64,000 nt of DNA from SFWF01 sp045539925 (GTDB taxonomy: Bacteria > Bacillota > Clostridia > Oscillospirales > Acutalibacteraceae), in assembly GCA_045539925.1 (NCBI GenBank), contig JAZQGH010000173.1, forward strand, positions 1 to 64,000, in the 5' to 3' direction. The notes beneath the pieces were generated by a model. The model saw only the letters and a list, made by a program, of their open reading frames with translations, was not told where the DNA came from and did no database searches. Positions 16,341-23,491 of this stretch are shown here, piece by piece; positions within the stretch are counted from its first letter, which is position 1, and every line of letters starts with the position of its first letter. A program made the translations under genes and the position numbers.

Positions 16341-17426
16341 ATGAAAAGAGTTTACAATTTTTCCGCAGGTCCTTCTATTCTCCCCGAGCCAGTGCTGAAA
16401 AAGGCAGCAGAGGAAATGTTCGACTATCAGGGAAGCGGTCAGTCCGTTATGGAAATGTCACACCGTTCAAAGGTGTTTGAGGGCATTATCAACGGTGCTG
16501 AAAGCCTTCTCCGTGAAATTATGAATATTCCGGATAACTATAAGGTTCTGTTTTTACAGGGCGGTGCTTCAACACAGTTTACGGCTATTCCTATGAACCT
16601 CGGAACAAAAAGCGGCAAGGCTGACTATGTTCTTACAGGTCAGTGGGCAACAAAGGCTTATAAAGAGGCTGCAAGATACATAAACGCAAATGTAGTTGCA
16701 TCTTCAAAGGATAAGACCTTCTCATATATTCCGAAGCTTGATCCCGATACCTTTACAAAGGATGCTGATTATTTCTACATCTGTATGAACAATACAATTT
16801 ACGGTACTGTTTATCACGAGCTTCCCCAGACAGGTGATGTGCCGCTGGTAGCAGATATTTCTTCCTGCATTCTCTCAGAGCCTATCGATGTCTCCAAGTT
16901 CGGCATTCTCTATGCAGGCGCTCAGAAGAATATGGCTCCCGCAGGTCTTGTTGTTGCTATCATCCGTGAGGATCTTATCGGCAATGCTATGGACATCTGC
17001 CCGACAATGCTCAACTTTAAAACTCATGCAGATAACGGCTCAATGTTCAATACTCCTCCCTGCTGGACTATCTATATAGCTAAGCTTGTTCTTGAGTGGA
17101 TCAAGAATGACATCGGCGGTCTTGAAAATATGAAGAAGATCAACGAAAAGAAAGCTTCAATACTCTATAATTTTCTTGATAACTCAAATATGTTCAAGGG
17201 TACCGTTGTTCCTGAGGATCGTTCTCTTATGAATGTTCCGTTCATCACAGGCAACGAAGAGCTTGACGCTAAATTTGTTAAGGAAGCTACAGCTAATGAT
17301 TTTGTTAACATTAAGGGTCACCGTACAGTTGGCGGTATGAGAGCTTCCATCTATAACGCAATGCCGGTTGAGGGTGTTGAAAAGCTTGTTAAGTTTATGG
17401 GTGAGTTTGAAGCTGCAAACAGCTAA
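16341..17426 (+). CDS. serC: phosphoserine aminotransferase
   Basis: This 361-residue class-V aminotransferase matches the usual SerC length. It begins RVYNFSAGPSILPEPVL, the family hallmark, and carries FLQGGASTQF and the PLP-lysine region YAGAQKNMAPAG (Lys near residue 197). It converts 3-phosphohydroxypyruvate and glutamate to phosphoserine in serine synthesis, and also acts in pyridoxal-phosphate synthesis in some bacteria. The ATG at 16341 is 8 bases after GGAGG; the upstream in-frame ATGs at 16326 and 16335 overlap or crowd that site. It is followed after 90 bases by serA. Confidence 0.95.
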   Translation: MKRVYNFSAGPSILPEPVLKKAAEEMFDYQGSGQSVMEMSHRSKVFEGIINGAESLLREIMNIPDNYKVLFLQGGASTQFTAIPMNLGTKSGKADYVLTGQWATKAYKEAARYINANVVASSKDKTFSYIPKLDPDTFTKDADYFYICMNNTIYGTVYHELPQTGDVPLVADISSCILSEPIDVSKFGILYAGAQKNMAPAGLVVAIIREDLIGNAMDICPTMLNFKTHADNGSMFNTPPCWTIYIAKLVLEWIKNDIGGLENMKKINEKKASILYNFLDNSNMFKGTVVPEDRSLMNVPFITGNEELDAKFVKEATANDFVNIKGHRTVGGMRASIYNAMPVEGVEKLVKFMGEFEAANS

Positions 17427-17516
17427 TTGACTTTACTTGAATAATTTTCATCTGTATGTGCCGCAGCTCAGAGCATGAGGCACATGCAGAAAATATATCT
17501 ATAAAGGGTGAAAAAA

Positions 17517-18680
17517 ATGTATAAAATACAGACGCTCAATAAGATCTCGAAAATCGGTCTTTCACGTCTGGGCGATAATTACAGTATTTCGGATGACGCT
17601 CAGAATCCCGATGCAATTCTTGTACGTTCGGCTTCGATGCACGATATGGATATGCCGGAGAGCCTTCTTGCAATTGCAAGAGCAGGTGCAGGAGTAAATA
17701 ATATTCCGCTTGATAAGTGCAGCGAAAAGGGTATTGTTGTATTCAACACACCCGGTGCAAATGCAAATGCAGTTAAAGAGCTTGTTCTTACAGGTCTTCT
17801 TATCAGCTCAAGAAAGGTCGTTGACGGTATTGAGTGGGCAAAAACACTCAAGGGTAACGGCGATGCTGTTGGCAAGATGGTAGAAAAGGGCAAGAGCCAG
17901 TTTGTAGGTCCTGAAATAAAGGGCAAAACTCTTGGTGTTATAGGTCTTGGTGCAATAGGTATTCTTGTTGCAAATGCAGCCGCAGCTCTTGGTATGGATG
18001 TTGTGGGCTATGATCCTTTCCTTTCTGTAAAGAACGCCCTCAATATCTCTACAAACGTTAAATATGTTAATACTCTTGATGAGATCTTTGCTGTCAGTGA
18101 CTATATCACTGTTCACGTTCCGCTTACTCCCGATACAAAGGGCGTTATCAATGCAGATAACATCGCAAAAATGAAGGATGGCGTACGTATACTCAACTTC
18201 TCAAGAGCTGACCTTGCAGTTTCCACAGATGTACTCAAGGCACTTGCCGACAAGAAGGTTGCTGCATATGTAACCGATTTTGCAACAGATGATATTCTTG
18301 GCGAGGACGGTGTTATTGCAATTCCTCATCTTGGTGCATCAACTCCTGAATCAGAGGATAACTGTGCAAGAATGGCAGCCGACGAGATCAAGGACTTCCT
18401 TGAAAATGGCAATATCACAAACTCTGTTACACTTCCTAATGTGTCAATGGCAAGATCAGGCGCTGCAAGAGTATGTGTAATCCATAAGAACATTCCTGAT
18501 ATGATTAGCTCGATCTCAGGAAAAATTTCTGAAAGCGGCAATAATATTGAGTCTATGGCTAACCAGTCCAAAAAGGATTATTCATATACTATCATTGATA
18601 CAGCTAACGCTGTTTCAGATGCGGCTGTTGAAGCAATTAAAGCTGTTGACGGTGTTATCAAAGTAAGGGTTATAAAGTAA
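17517..18680 (+). CDS. serA: D-3-phosphoglycerate dehydrogenase
   Basis: This 387-residue D-isomer 2-hydroxyacid dehydrogenase has the NAD-binding motif GVIGLGAIG near residue 145, the Asp of VGYDPFL, the catalytic Arg/Glu/His set (INFSRADL-like region, TDFATDD, IPHLGAST), and a C-terminal ACT-like domain from about residue 312 (ARVCVIHKNIPDMISSISGK). It oxidises 3-phosphoglycerate as the first serine-pathway step, feeding SerC. ACT domains usually sense serine. The start is ATG at 17517; an in-frame GTG at 17508 overlaps the ribosome site. Terminators follow. Confidence 0.95.
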   Translation: MYKIQTLNKISKIGLSRLGDNYSISDDAQNPDAILVRSASMHDMDMPESLLAIARAGAGVNNIPLDKCSEKGIVVFNTPGANANAVKELVLTGLLISSRKVVDGIEWAKTLKGNGDAVGKMVEKGKSQFVGPEIKGKTLGVIGLGAIGILVANAAAALGMDVVGYDPFLSVKNALNISTNVKYVNTLDEIFAVSDYITVHVPLTPDTKGVINADNIAKMKDGVRILNFSRADLAVSTDVLKALADKKVAAYVTDFATDDILGEDGVIAIPHLGASTPESEDNCARMAADEIKDFLENGNITNSVTLPNVSMARSGAARVCVIHKNIPDMISSISGKISESGNNIESMANQSKKDYSYTIIDTANAVSDAAVEAIKAVDGVIKVRVIK

Positions 18681-18717
18681 TTCACAGTTTCAAATAAACT
18701 AATAATAATTTAAAAAG

Positions 18718-18757
18718 ACGCAGGTATATCAATCAGATATTACCTGCGTCTTTTTTA
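18718..18757 (+). terminator. intrinsic terminator of serC-serA
   Basis: GACGCAGGTATATC pairs with GATATTACCTGCGTC around a 5-base loop, with TTTTTT behind. It closes the serine operon. Confidence 0.9.
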
Positions 18758-18957
18758 CGAGCCCTCAAAATTGAAACTTTAACACTGGCAACCGTTTTTA
18801 GCATAATTATTAATCAGATCAAAACAATAAGCACATTTTATATCTCAACATCACTATACAACTTAACGGTTGTAGATTGACAAGTAAAACCCAAAAAGAC
18901 AGTTCACCCGAAAGAAAACGTAAAAACAAAGATAAAATTAAAAAAAGCCAGATGTAA

Positions 18958-19011
18958 AGCCGATTTCGAGCCGTTACAAAAAGTGACAGCATGCGAAATC
19001 GGCTATTTTTT
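18958..19011 (+). terminator. second hairpin terminator near the prophage left end
   Basis: AGCCGATTTCG and CGAAATCGGCT form an 11-bp stem enclosing an inner helix (GTTAC/GTGAC), followed by TTTTTT. It lies directly before the TTTTGCTTGGCAA repeat and may be host or prophage sequence. Confidence 0.7.
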
Positions 19012-19027
19012 GTATTTTGCTTGGCAA
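19005..19027 (+). repeat. left-edge copy of the GCTTGGCAA motif
   Basis: This A-T6-GTATTTTGCTTGGCAA block matches 21 of 23 positions with 52407-52429 at the other edge. Here it is part of a longer palindrome (GTATTTTG at 19012-19019, CAAAATAC at 19029-19036). Copies at both extremities suggest transposase or regulator binding sites. Confidence 0.55.
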
Positions 19028-19323
19028 AACAAAATACTCTGTTTTTAACGCTTTGTGAAAATAATTGAAATCAAGAATTTTTACAGGCAAAATCGTTTAT
19101 AAGTCTTTAAATTCCGTTTAACACTCATATTTTAAGCGTTTTATTAAAATTTGTCGAGTGGTATTTGTGATTTATTTAATCGCAACAATCGCAACCAAAA
19201 TTGAGATTAATTGCTACTGGTTGCAATTAAGATTACAAGCGGCTTTCGGGACTTTTTATAAAAATTTTGTGATTTCAACAAGTTTTCAACACAATTGCAT
19301 AAATATGCAAGAATAATGTATAT

Positions 19324-20145
19324 TTATGCATTATTTTCTATTTTAGAAATAACTTTACCCTGAACAACCGGAGTGAAATCTGCATTGATAATAAGATCAT
19401 CATATTCTGTATTAAGGCTTATGAGCCGACCGGTGCCAAGTTTTTTAAAGTACATCTTATTACCTACGATAAAGATCCCCAGTTCTCCCGGCTCAAGCTG
19501 CTGCTGATAACGAACGAGCAGTATATCATCATTCTTATAATCCGGCTCCATGCTGTTGCCGCTGATCCTGACGGCGTAATCGGCATGGAGCTTCTTGTAT
19601 GTCTGAGGGATCCTGATGAACTGCTCCGCATCGGTAATGAATTCTTCCCCCACACCGGCAGAAACGGCATTTTCAAAGAAAGGTATTATCAGATTATGTT
19701 TGGAGCTGAGCCGAGCTGCATCGGCGGCGTCCACGAACTCAATCAGATTATCCGGTTCAGCAGGTTTTGAGATGTATGCTGGATTACCTATTAAATCATC
19801 AGAGTAGTCAGAAAGCCGCTGTAACCCCTTTATATTCATGGCTTTTGCATTGCTTTCTATATTGTTCATCAGATCGGCTGCTGACTTGCTTTTTGATATT
19901 TCTTTTGAATTAATGCTGTATGTTTTTGAATCAGTATTGTCCTCTATTCCAAAAAGGAAGTTTGCGTCACATTCAAGAGCAAGCATTAGTTTAATAATAT
20001 TATTTATGCTGGGTTCACTGATACTATTTTCATAGTTACTAATTGTGTTTTTCTTTATTCCCGTCATTTCCGCAACCTGGCTTTGTATTAATCCTAATTC
20101 TTCTCTTTTTTCTTTGAGACGTATTCCAATTATCTTATTGTTCAT
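19324..20145 (-). CDS. S24-peptidase phage repressor (CI/LexA-like)
   Basis: This 273-residue repressor has an N-terminal XRE helix-turn-helix (about 8-62: SQVAEMTGIKKNTISNYENS) and a C-terminal S24 autoprotease domain: Ala-Gly cleavage site in NAVSAGVGEE near residue 160, catalytic Ser in RISGNSMEPDY near 196, catalytic Lys in KMYFKKLG near 235. It should hold the prophage silent and self-cleave upon RecA-type SOS signalling. It is divergent from the early operon; palindromes in the 210-base gap are likely operators. Confidence 0.92.
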   Translation of the reverse strand: MNNKIIGIRLKEKREELGLIQSQVAEMTGIKKNTISNYENSISEPSINNIIKLMLALECDANFLFGIEDNTDSKTYSINSKEISKSKSAADLMNNIESNAKAMNIKGLQRLSDYSDDLIGNPAYISKPAEPDNLIEFVDAADAARLSSKHNLIIPFFENAVSAGVGEEFITDAEQFIRIPQTYKKLHADYAVRISGNSMEPDYKNDDILLVRYQQQLEPGELGIFIVGNKMYFKKLGTGRLISLNTEYDDLIINADFTPVVQGKVISKIENNA

Positions 20146-20173
20146 TCATATCAGAGCCTCCGTGAAAAATATA

Positions 20174-20199
20174 ATTTGTATTTATATTTTAATACAAAT
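20174..20199. promoter_or_regulatory. palindrome upstream of the repressor gene
   Basis: ATTTGTATT and AATACAAAT are perfect 9-bp arms with 8 bases between, 29 bases before the repressor start. It is a candidate operator for the repressor or the Cro/Ner-like protein. Confidence 0.5.
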
Positions 20200-20285
20200 G
20201 AGTTAATAAATCAATAATTGCTAAGAATGGGATTAGAAAAAGAGAATACAAGAGAAAATAAAATCGAGATATTTGGATTTAAATA

Positions 20286-20330
20286 TTGACAATTCGATAA
20301 AATTGGATTATTATATTAACATAATCCAAT
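20286..20330 (+). promoter_or_regulatory. early promoter with overlapping operator
   Basis: TTGACA (20286-20291) and TATTAT (20309-20314) are 17 bases apart. Perfect arms ATTGGATTA and TAATCCAAT (20302-20310, 20322-20330) overlap the -10, and similar half sites (TTTGGATTT, TTTGGACTA) lie on either side. A repressor bound here would block the -10, as expected for the phage early promoter. Confidence 0.65.
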
Positions 20331-20355
20331 AAATTTGGACTAAAGGAGGGTAACT

Positions 20356-20568
20356 ATGAATTTGATAGCTAAAAATGTCAAGCGGATCATTAAAGACCGA
20401 GGACTCAAGCAACAAGCCGTGGCAGAAAAAGCCGGATACGATAAGCAGAAATTTAGTCGAATGATGAACGACAGAAAAATAATTGAATGTTCGGATATTC
20501 TTCGACTTTGTTCGGCTCTTGAAGTTACTCCGAACGAGCTGTTTGGTTTTAAAAGCGAAAGGGGGTGA
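20356..20568 (+). CDS. Cro/Ner-like XRE regulator
   Basis: This 70-residue single-domain helix-turn-helix protein (KQQAVAEKAGYDKQKFSRMM, ALEVTPNELFGF) is the first gene rightward from the early promoter, with AAAGGAGGG before its ATG. By position it corresponds to Cro of lambdoid phages or Ner of Mu, which shut down repressor or early transcription. The function is inferred from context. Confidence 0.75.
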   Translation: MNLIAKNVKRIIKDRGLKQQAVAEKAGYDKQKFSRMMNDRKIIECSDILRLCSALEVTPNELFGFKSERG

Positions 20569-20572
20569 TGAT

Positions 20573-20878
20573 ATGAATACAAAGAAAATATTGGTTGAAC
20601 TTCCGTGCAAAGTAGGAGATCACGTTTGGATAGATATCGTACTTACACCAAGATGTAGCGAATTGGTTGAATGCAAGGTTGTTAATTTTGTAGTTAAAGA
20701 ATCAATGAAGATATTTGCTGTTATGAAAAGATTACGTCCGAAAGGCTTTGACAGCGTATATATCGTCTCTGTAGATGATTTTAGCAGGTATGTTGTTTCT
20801 GCTAAGGAGCAGGCAAAGAACTTGTGGAAAAAGCAAAAAAAAGAATCAAAGGAAACTACATTTCCTTCGATTCTTTAA
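20573..20878 (+). CDS. hypothetical early phage protein
   Basis: This 101-residue protein begins MNTKKILVELPCKVGDHVW and is basic at its end (KNLWKKQKKESKE). The ATG has AAGGGGGTG nearby and starts 4 bases after the upstream gene. The short SH3-like beginning (PCKVGDHVWID) recalls small phage proteins but I do not assign a family. The 3' end of the gene forms one arm of a bidirectional terminator. Confidence 0.6.
   Translation: MNTKKILVELPCKVGDHVWIDIVLTPRCSELVECKVVNFVVKESMKIFAVMKRLRPKGFDSVYIVSVDDFSRYVVSAKEQAKNLWKKQKKESKETTFPSIL
20839..20876. terminator. bidirectional terminator between convergent early genes
   Basis: AAAGAATCAAAGGAAA and TTTCCTTCGATTCTTT pair around CTACA. On the minus strand the hairpin is followed by T8, so it mainly ends the 20895-21152 gene; on the plus strand it overlaps the end of the 101-codon gene. 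Confidence 0.75.
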
Positions 20879-20894
20879 GATGTGTAGAGCGGCT

Positions 20895-21152
20895 TTATTT
20901 GCCAAGAAGCTTTTTACCCTTTAGAGTGATCCTACATTCCAGTATCTCATAAATCTTATCATCAGCATACTTGAATCTTGCAATAATATAGCCGTTTTTG
21001 TCAAGATACTCCAAACAACATAGGATCTCGTCCATGCTAAATTGACTACATTCAGGACTGGCGGTTATTTCATTTATGCCTAAAGAATCAGATATAATAA
21101 GCTTTCTAAGACAAGAAAGAACTGCTCTAACACTGTCAGAACTTAACCTCAT
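20895..21152 (-). CDS. DUF2513-like winged-helix phage protein
   Basis: This 85-residue protein begins MRLSSDSVRAVLSCLRKLII and includes a strand-turn segment (LEYLDKNGYIIARFKYADDK) and the end ITLKGKKLLGK. This pattern recalls the DUF2513/YjcQ-type small winged-helix proteins of Firmicutes phages. GAGG precedes the ATG. It is transcribed against the early operon, so it is perhaps expressed in the lysogen. The function is unknown. Confidence 0.6.
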   Translation of the reverse strand: MRLSSDSVRAVLSCLRKLIISDSLGINEITASPECSQFSMDEILCCLEYLDKNGYIIARFKYADDKIYEILECRITLKGKKLLGK

Positions 21153-21239
21153 TTACTTACACCTCCTCTACATCATATAGTTGTGCAAATGGCGGTTTAC
21201 ACATTATATAGATGCTATCACAAAGAAAGGTGAATGTCA

Positions 21240-21446
21240 ATGGACACTGTCAACTTTACCGAGTTTCTGAGGAAGGAGCGTTTGAAAAAAGGAATTACAC
21301 AAGCGGAACTCGCGAGGCGAAGCGGTTTTACAAGAACCACTATCAATTATTGGGAGCATCAGCAAAGAAGGATTACTCTTGAAAATGCTGATCGATTGCT
21401 AAAAGCTCTTGGAGTTCAGTTTATCATAGGCAGCGAAAACAAATAG
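21240..21446 (+). CDS. XRE-family small regulator
   Basis: This 68-residue helix-turn-helix protein (GITQAELARRSGFTRTTINY, WEHQQRRITLENADRLLKAL) starts at ATG 21240, which is better spaced from AAAGGTG than the ATG at 21234. Its TAG stop supplies the first bases of hammerhead-like element 1. It may be the Ner equivalent or a second early regulator. Confidence 0.8.
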   Translation: MDTVNFTEFLRKERLKKGITQAELARRSGFTRTTINYWEHQQRRITLENADRLLKALGVQFIIGSENK

Positions 21447-21519
21447 TCGAAACAGTTCCCACCGATCCGGTCGGAGCTGTCAGCGGGAGATGACCTACCC
21501 GTTCTGATGAGACAGGTCA
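21446..21519 (+). ncRNA. hammerhead ribozyme, type II, copy 1
   Basis: In order: GTC (stem II 3' strand, 21446-21448), core GAA (21449-21451) followed by the A of stem III, stem III (ACAGTTCC with GGAGCTGT) topped by an inner ACCG/CGGT helix, then C21481 as the cleavage residue of GUC. Next come stem I AGCGGG (21482-21487) with CCCGTT (21498-21503), loop AGATGACCTA, core CTGATGA (21504-21510) and GAC (21511-21513). AGGTCA (21514-21519) pairs with TGACCT in loop I. Predicted cleavage is between 21481 and 21482. This copy has the canonical core without an inserted base. It begins on the stop codon of the XRE gene. Confidence 0.9.
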
Positions 21520-21529
21520 GTGTGGCAAG

Positions 21530-21563
21530 AAAAAACTGCTGTGACGGAAACACAGCGGAGCAG
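21530..21563 (-). terminator. terminator of the small antisense gene
   Basis: Read on the minus strand, CTGCTCCGCTGTG and CACAGCAG form a GC-rich hairpin followed by T6. It closes the 50-codon minus-strand gene, between hammerhead copies 1 and 2. Confidence 0.75.
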
Positions 21564-21577
21564 GGCTTCATATTCGA

Positions 21578-21730
21578 TTATTTACTTGGTTGTTGTTTTT
21601 TCTTAAATGTAAAGTGGTAGACAGGATCAGGATTATTCGGGAAGTATCCTATAGAAACCACCTTATGTCCCTCTTTGATGTATTTGCGGATCAAATCAGG
21701 ATCACTTGCGTAAATCAGGTCTTCTTTCAT
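21578..21730 (-). CDS. 50-residue protein in its own transcription unit (moron-like)
   Basis: The frame encodes 50 residues (MKEDLIYASDPDLIRKYIKE, then GHKVVSIGYFPNNPDPVYHF, ending KKQQPSK). AAAGGGGGTGA lies 5 bases before the ATG, a promoter-like pair lies at 21789-21817, and a T6 terminator follows, so the unit is self-contained and opposite to the early operon. It resembles small DUF5659-type Firmicutes proteins (one short alpha/beta unit ending in a strand), but this is tentative. Placement suggests expression from the silent prophage. Confidence 0.7.
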   Translation of the reverse strand: MKEDLIYASDPDLIRKYIKEGHKVVSIGYFPNNPDPVYHFTFKKKQQPSK

Positions 21731-21788
21731 GTAGTCACCCCCTTTCCATTACCGGATTGGGATTGGTATATGAAAGCCCTGCAAAATT

Positions 21789-21817
21789 ATTAAAGCAACA
21801 AATTCCAATCTTGTCAA
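21789..21817 (-). promoter_or_regulatory. promoter of the 50-residue gene
   Basis: On the minus strand, TTGACA (21817-21812) and TTTAAT (21794-21789) are 17 bases apart, 59 bases upstream of the ATG at 21730. Confidence 0.55.
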
Positions 21818-21824
21818 CACAAAA

Positions 21825-21899
21825 GTCGAAACGGCTTCAAGCAGTTCGTTTGAAGCTGTCAGCGGGAGATGACCTACCCGTTCTGATGATGACAGGTCA
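21825..21899 (+). ncRNA. hammerhead ribozyme, type II, copy 2
   Basis: The core and stem I match copy 1 (GTC at 21825-21827, GAA, AGCGGG / CCCGTT, CTGATGA 21883-21889, GAC 21891-21893, AGGTCA 21894-21899). Stem III is entirely different in sequence but still pairs (ACGGCTTCAA with TTTGAAGCTGT), with loop GCAGTTCG. One extra U (21890) lies between CTGATGA and GAC. Predicted cleavage is between 21860 and 21861. Unlike the others it does not start on a stop codon; it precedes the gene at 21915 by 15 bases. Confidence 0.9.
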
Positions 21900-21914
21900 G
21901 AGAGGATTGATATT

Positions 21915-22280
21915 ATGAGAGAAAACAAAATTGTCACGGTGGATAAGGAGGCGTTCGAGTGTTCGTCAGCAGACAACAACCAAACTAATGCTTACGAAAA
22001 TCAAGTTTCGGCGGAAAATATCATAACCGAGTATTATTCCCCACAGGTTTCCGAAAAAATTTACAGTTCTGCCGAATATGCCGCTGAATCCTTTAATGAA
22101 CATCTGATGTATCAGGCATACGGTGCACTTGAGATGGCTGTTTTTTGTTCACAGATAAGTCCTGAAGAAGCACGTGAATTAAATCATTATATCGTTTCGG
22201 AGCACATCAGTAATGCTGAATGGCGAAGCCAATGTGAAGAATCATATAAAGCTTCCTTAAGAGATGAAGATTATGAATAG
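21915..22280 (+). CDS. hypothetical early phage protein
   Basis: This 121-residue acidic protein (SSADNNQTNAYENQVSAENI, YQAYGALEMAVFCSQISPEE) looks helical. GAGAGGA precedes the ATG, only 15 bases after the 3' end of hammerhead copy 2, so ribozyme folding or cleavage could influence its translation. No family recognised. Confidence 0.6.
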   Translation: MRENKIVTVDKEAFECSSADNNQTNAYENQVSAENIITEYYSPQVSEKIYSSAEYAAESFNEHLMYQAYGALEMAVFCSQISPEEARELNHYIVSEHISNAEWRSQCEESYKASLRDEDYE

Positions 22281-22521
22281 CAATATGATAATAATGTTCG
22301 ACAATGCCGGATTGGCTTTTTGTTATGAAAAAATGTTCGGGAAATACAGTGTAACAGATACAAAGACCGGTAAAGAAGAACTGAGCACATATGATGCTCT
22401 CGGAGCTTGGACATATTACATACAGCGTGTGGATACGATCGTCAGGCGCAGGATCACCGCGGCAGAAAAGATAAAGTCTGCTTCCCGTGAATTGACAGAA
22501 GAAGATTTTTTCGGTGTTTAA
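22264..22521 (+). CDS. hypothetical small early phage protein
   Basis: This 85-residue protein overlaps the end of the preceding gene by 17 bases; an ATG at 22273 is an alternative start (82 residues). Features include MIIMFDNAGLAFCYEKMFGK and a charged helical end (RRITAAEKIKSASRELTEED). Overlap suggests translational coupling. Function unknown. Confidence 0.55.
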   Translation: MKIMNSNMIIMFDNAGLAFCYEKMFGKYSVTDTKTGKEELSTYDALGAWTYYIQRVDTIVRRRITAAEKIKSASRELTEEDFFGV

Positions 22522-22569
22522 ACGCCGTAAAATTGCTTAATAAAAAGCATTTAAAAGGAGAGAAGTTAA

Positions 22570-22755
22570 ATGAACACAGTTATAATTCTTAAGGTATTTA
22601 TTGTCATTGCCGGAGCTGTGGCTGTTGTAATTGCAGGGACAGGAATTATTAATGCTCTGTACTGTCTGCTCCCCTCATTCCGTCGATGGTGTGATGATGA
22701 AAGAAGCAAATGTCCGGCTTTTCGGGATGATCAGGAGGATGAAAATGAATGGTAA
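22570..22755 (+). CDS. small single-span membrane protein
   Basis: This 61-residue protein has one membrane helix (about residues 4-34, IILKVFIVIAGAVAVVIAGT) and a charged Cys-containing tail. AAAAGGAGAG precedes the ATG. The end overlaps the next gene by 11 bases. No known function; small membrane proteins are common in phage early regions. Confidence 0.6.
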   Translation: MNTVIILKVFIVIAGAVAVVIAGTGIINALYCLLPSFRRWCDDERSKCPAFRDDQEDENEW

Positions 22756-22954
22756 ACTAATTATTCCAAAGATAAACAAAGTCTATCGGAATAAAAACGG
22801 CAGCTCATACAAATGCATAGAAGCTTCTTCGGAAAAATCAGTTTTCGTCAATGTTTTGTCAGGTTGGATGCTGAATGCACATGAAGTCAGAATTTATGAA
22901 GATGGTAAGATTGACTGGGATTGGTCAGAAGGTGGACACTTTGTCGGAATATAA
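22745..22954 (+). CDS. hypothetical small phage protein
   Basis: This 69-residue protein is predicted mainly beta (YRNKNGSSYKCIEASSEKSV, then FVNVLSGWMLNAHEVRIYED). CAGGAGG lies 7 bases before the ATG. The pattern is typical of small phage hypothetical proteins with a compact beta-barrel; no family assigned. Confidence 0.6.
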   Translation: MNGKLIIPKINKVYRNKNGSSYKCIEASSEKSVFVNVLSGWMLNAHEVRIYEDGKIDWDWSEGGHFVGI

Positions 22955-23111
22955 ATATATGATATGCAAAAGATGCGGTCGGAAATGGAACGTATCTATA
23001 CGCAGTGAAGCCGGAAAAAGTTATTTCTGCCCTTGCTGTCCGCAGAAACGCGCCGACTTTTCAAAGCAATCAAACATAATAAATACAGAGAAGAAAGGAG
23101 CGAAAATATGA
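22941..23111 (+). CDS. small zinc-ribbon protein
   Basis: Four cysteines in two CxxC pairs (MICKRCGRKW and FCPCC) about 23 residues apart indicate a zinc ribbon. The start is uncertain: TTG at 22941 has AAGGTGG just upstream and overlaps the previous gene, while an internal ATG at 22959 also exists. Length is about 50-56 residues. The function is unknown; small zinc ribbons often bind nucleic acid or RNA polymerase. Confidence 0.5.
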   Translation: MSEYKYMICKRCGRKWNVSIRSEAGKSYFCPCCPQKRADFSKQSNIINTEKKGAKI

Positions 23112-23356
23112 GACTTACGAAAAGGCGCTCAGAAGGTATCGCAGTATGGCACGACAAGAACTTATGTGAAGAGCTCAAGAATATATGCGATAGCAACAAA
23201 TCTTGTGCGTACTGTCCTGTTGGAATGTTGATTGACAGACTGTGCGAATACGAAGATACAGGCTTTGAACCTGATGATATCAATAATCTTGCAAGAATAG
23301 CTACATATAACGCTGTCGATGTGATCAACAGACTGGAAGCAGCGTCGTTGAAATAG
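23108..23356 (+). CDS. small conserved-type phage protein
   Basis: This 82-residue protein begins MRLTKRRSEGIAVWHDK, has five Cys, and contains the segment LCEYEDTGFEPDDINNL, a pattern often seen in small phage proteins (YEDTGLTPEE type). GAAAGGAGCG precedes the ATG. The TAG stop is the start of hammerhead copy 3. Function unknown. Confidence 0.65.
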   Translation: MRLTKRRSEGIAVWHDKNLCEELKNICDSNKSCAYCPVGMLIDRLCEYEDTGFEPDDINNLARIATYNAVDVINRLEAASLK

Positions 23357-23434
23357 TCGAAACAACCGTATGCGGCAATAACTGCATCGGTTGTCAACGG
23401 GAGATGACCTACCCGTTCTGATGATGACAGGTCA
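23356..23434 (+). ncRNA. hammerhead ribozyme, type II, copy 3
   Basis: GTC 23356-23358, GAA, stem III ACAACCGTATGC with GCATCGGTTGT (one bulge), cleavage residue C23395, stem I AACGGG (23396-23401) with CCCGTT (23412-23417), loop AGATGACCTA, CTGATGA (23418-23424), extra U, GAC, and AGGTCA (23429-23434) pairing with loop I. Stem I here has A-U where copies 1 and 2 have G-U at its second pair, a compensating difference. Cleavage would separate the 82-residue-protein mRNA from the transposase mRNA. Confidence 0.92.
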
Positions 23435-23491
23435 GCTTCTTGCAAAAAACTATCATAATATATATAGAATACAATCTAAGGTGGTGAAAAT

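Noticed and set aside
22996..23445. 149-codon minus-strand frame crossing hammerhead copy 3
   Set aside because: It covers real plus-strand genes and the ribozyme; the similarity to another minus frame near 21749 comes only from the shared ribozyme sequence.
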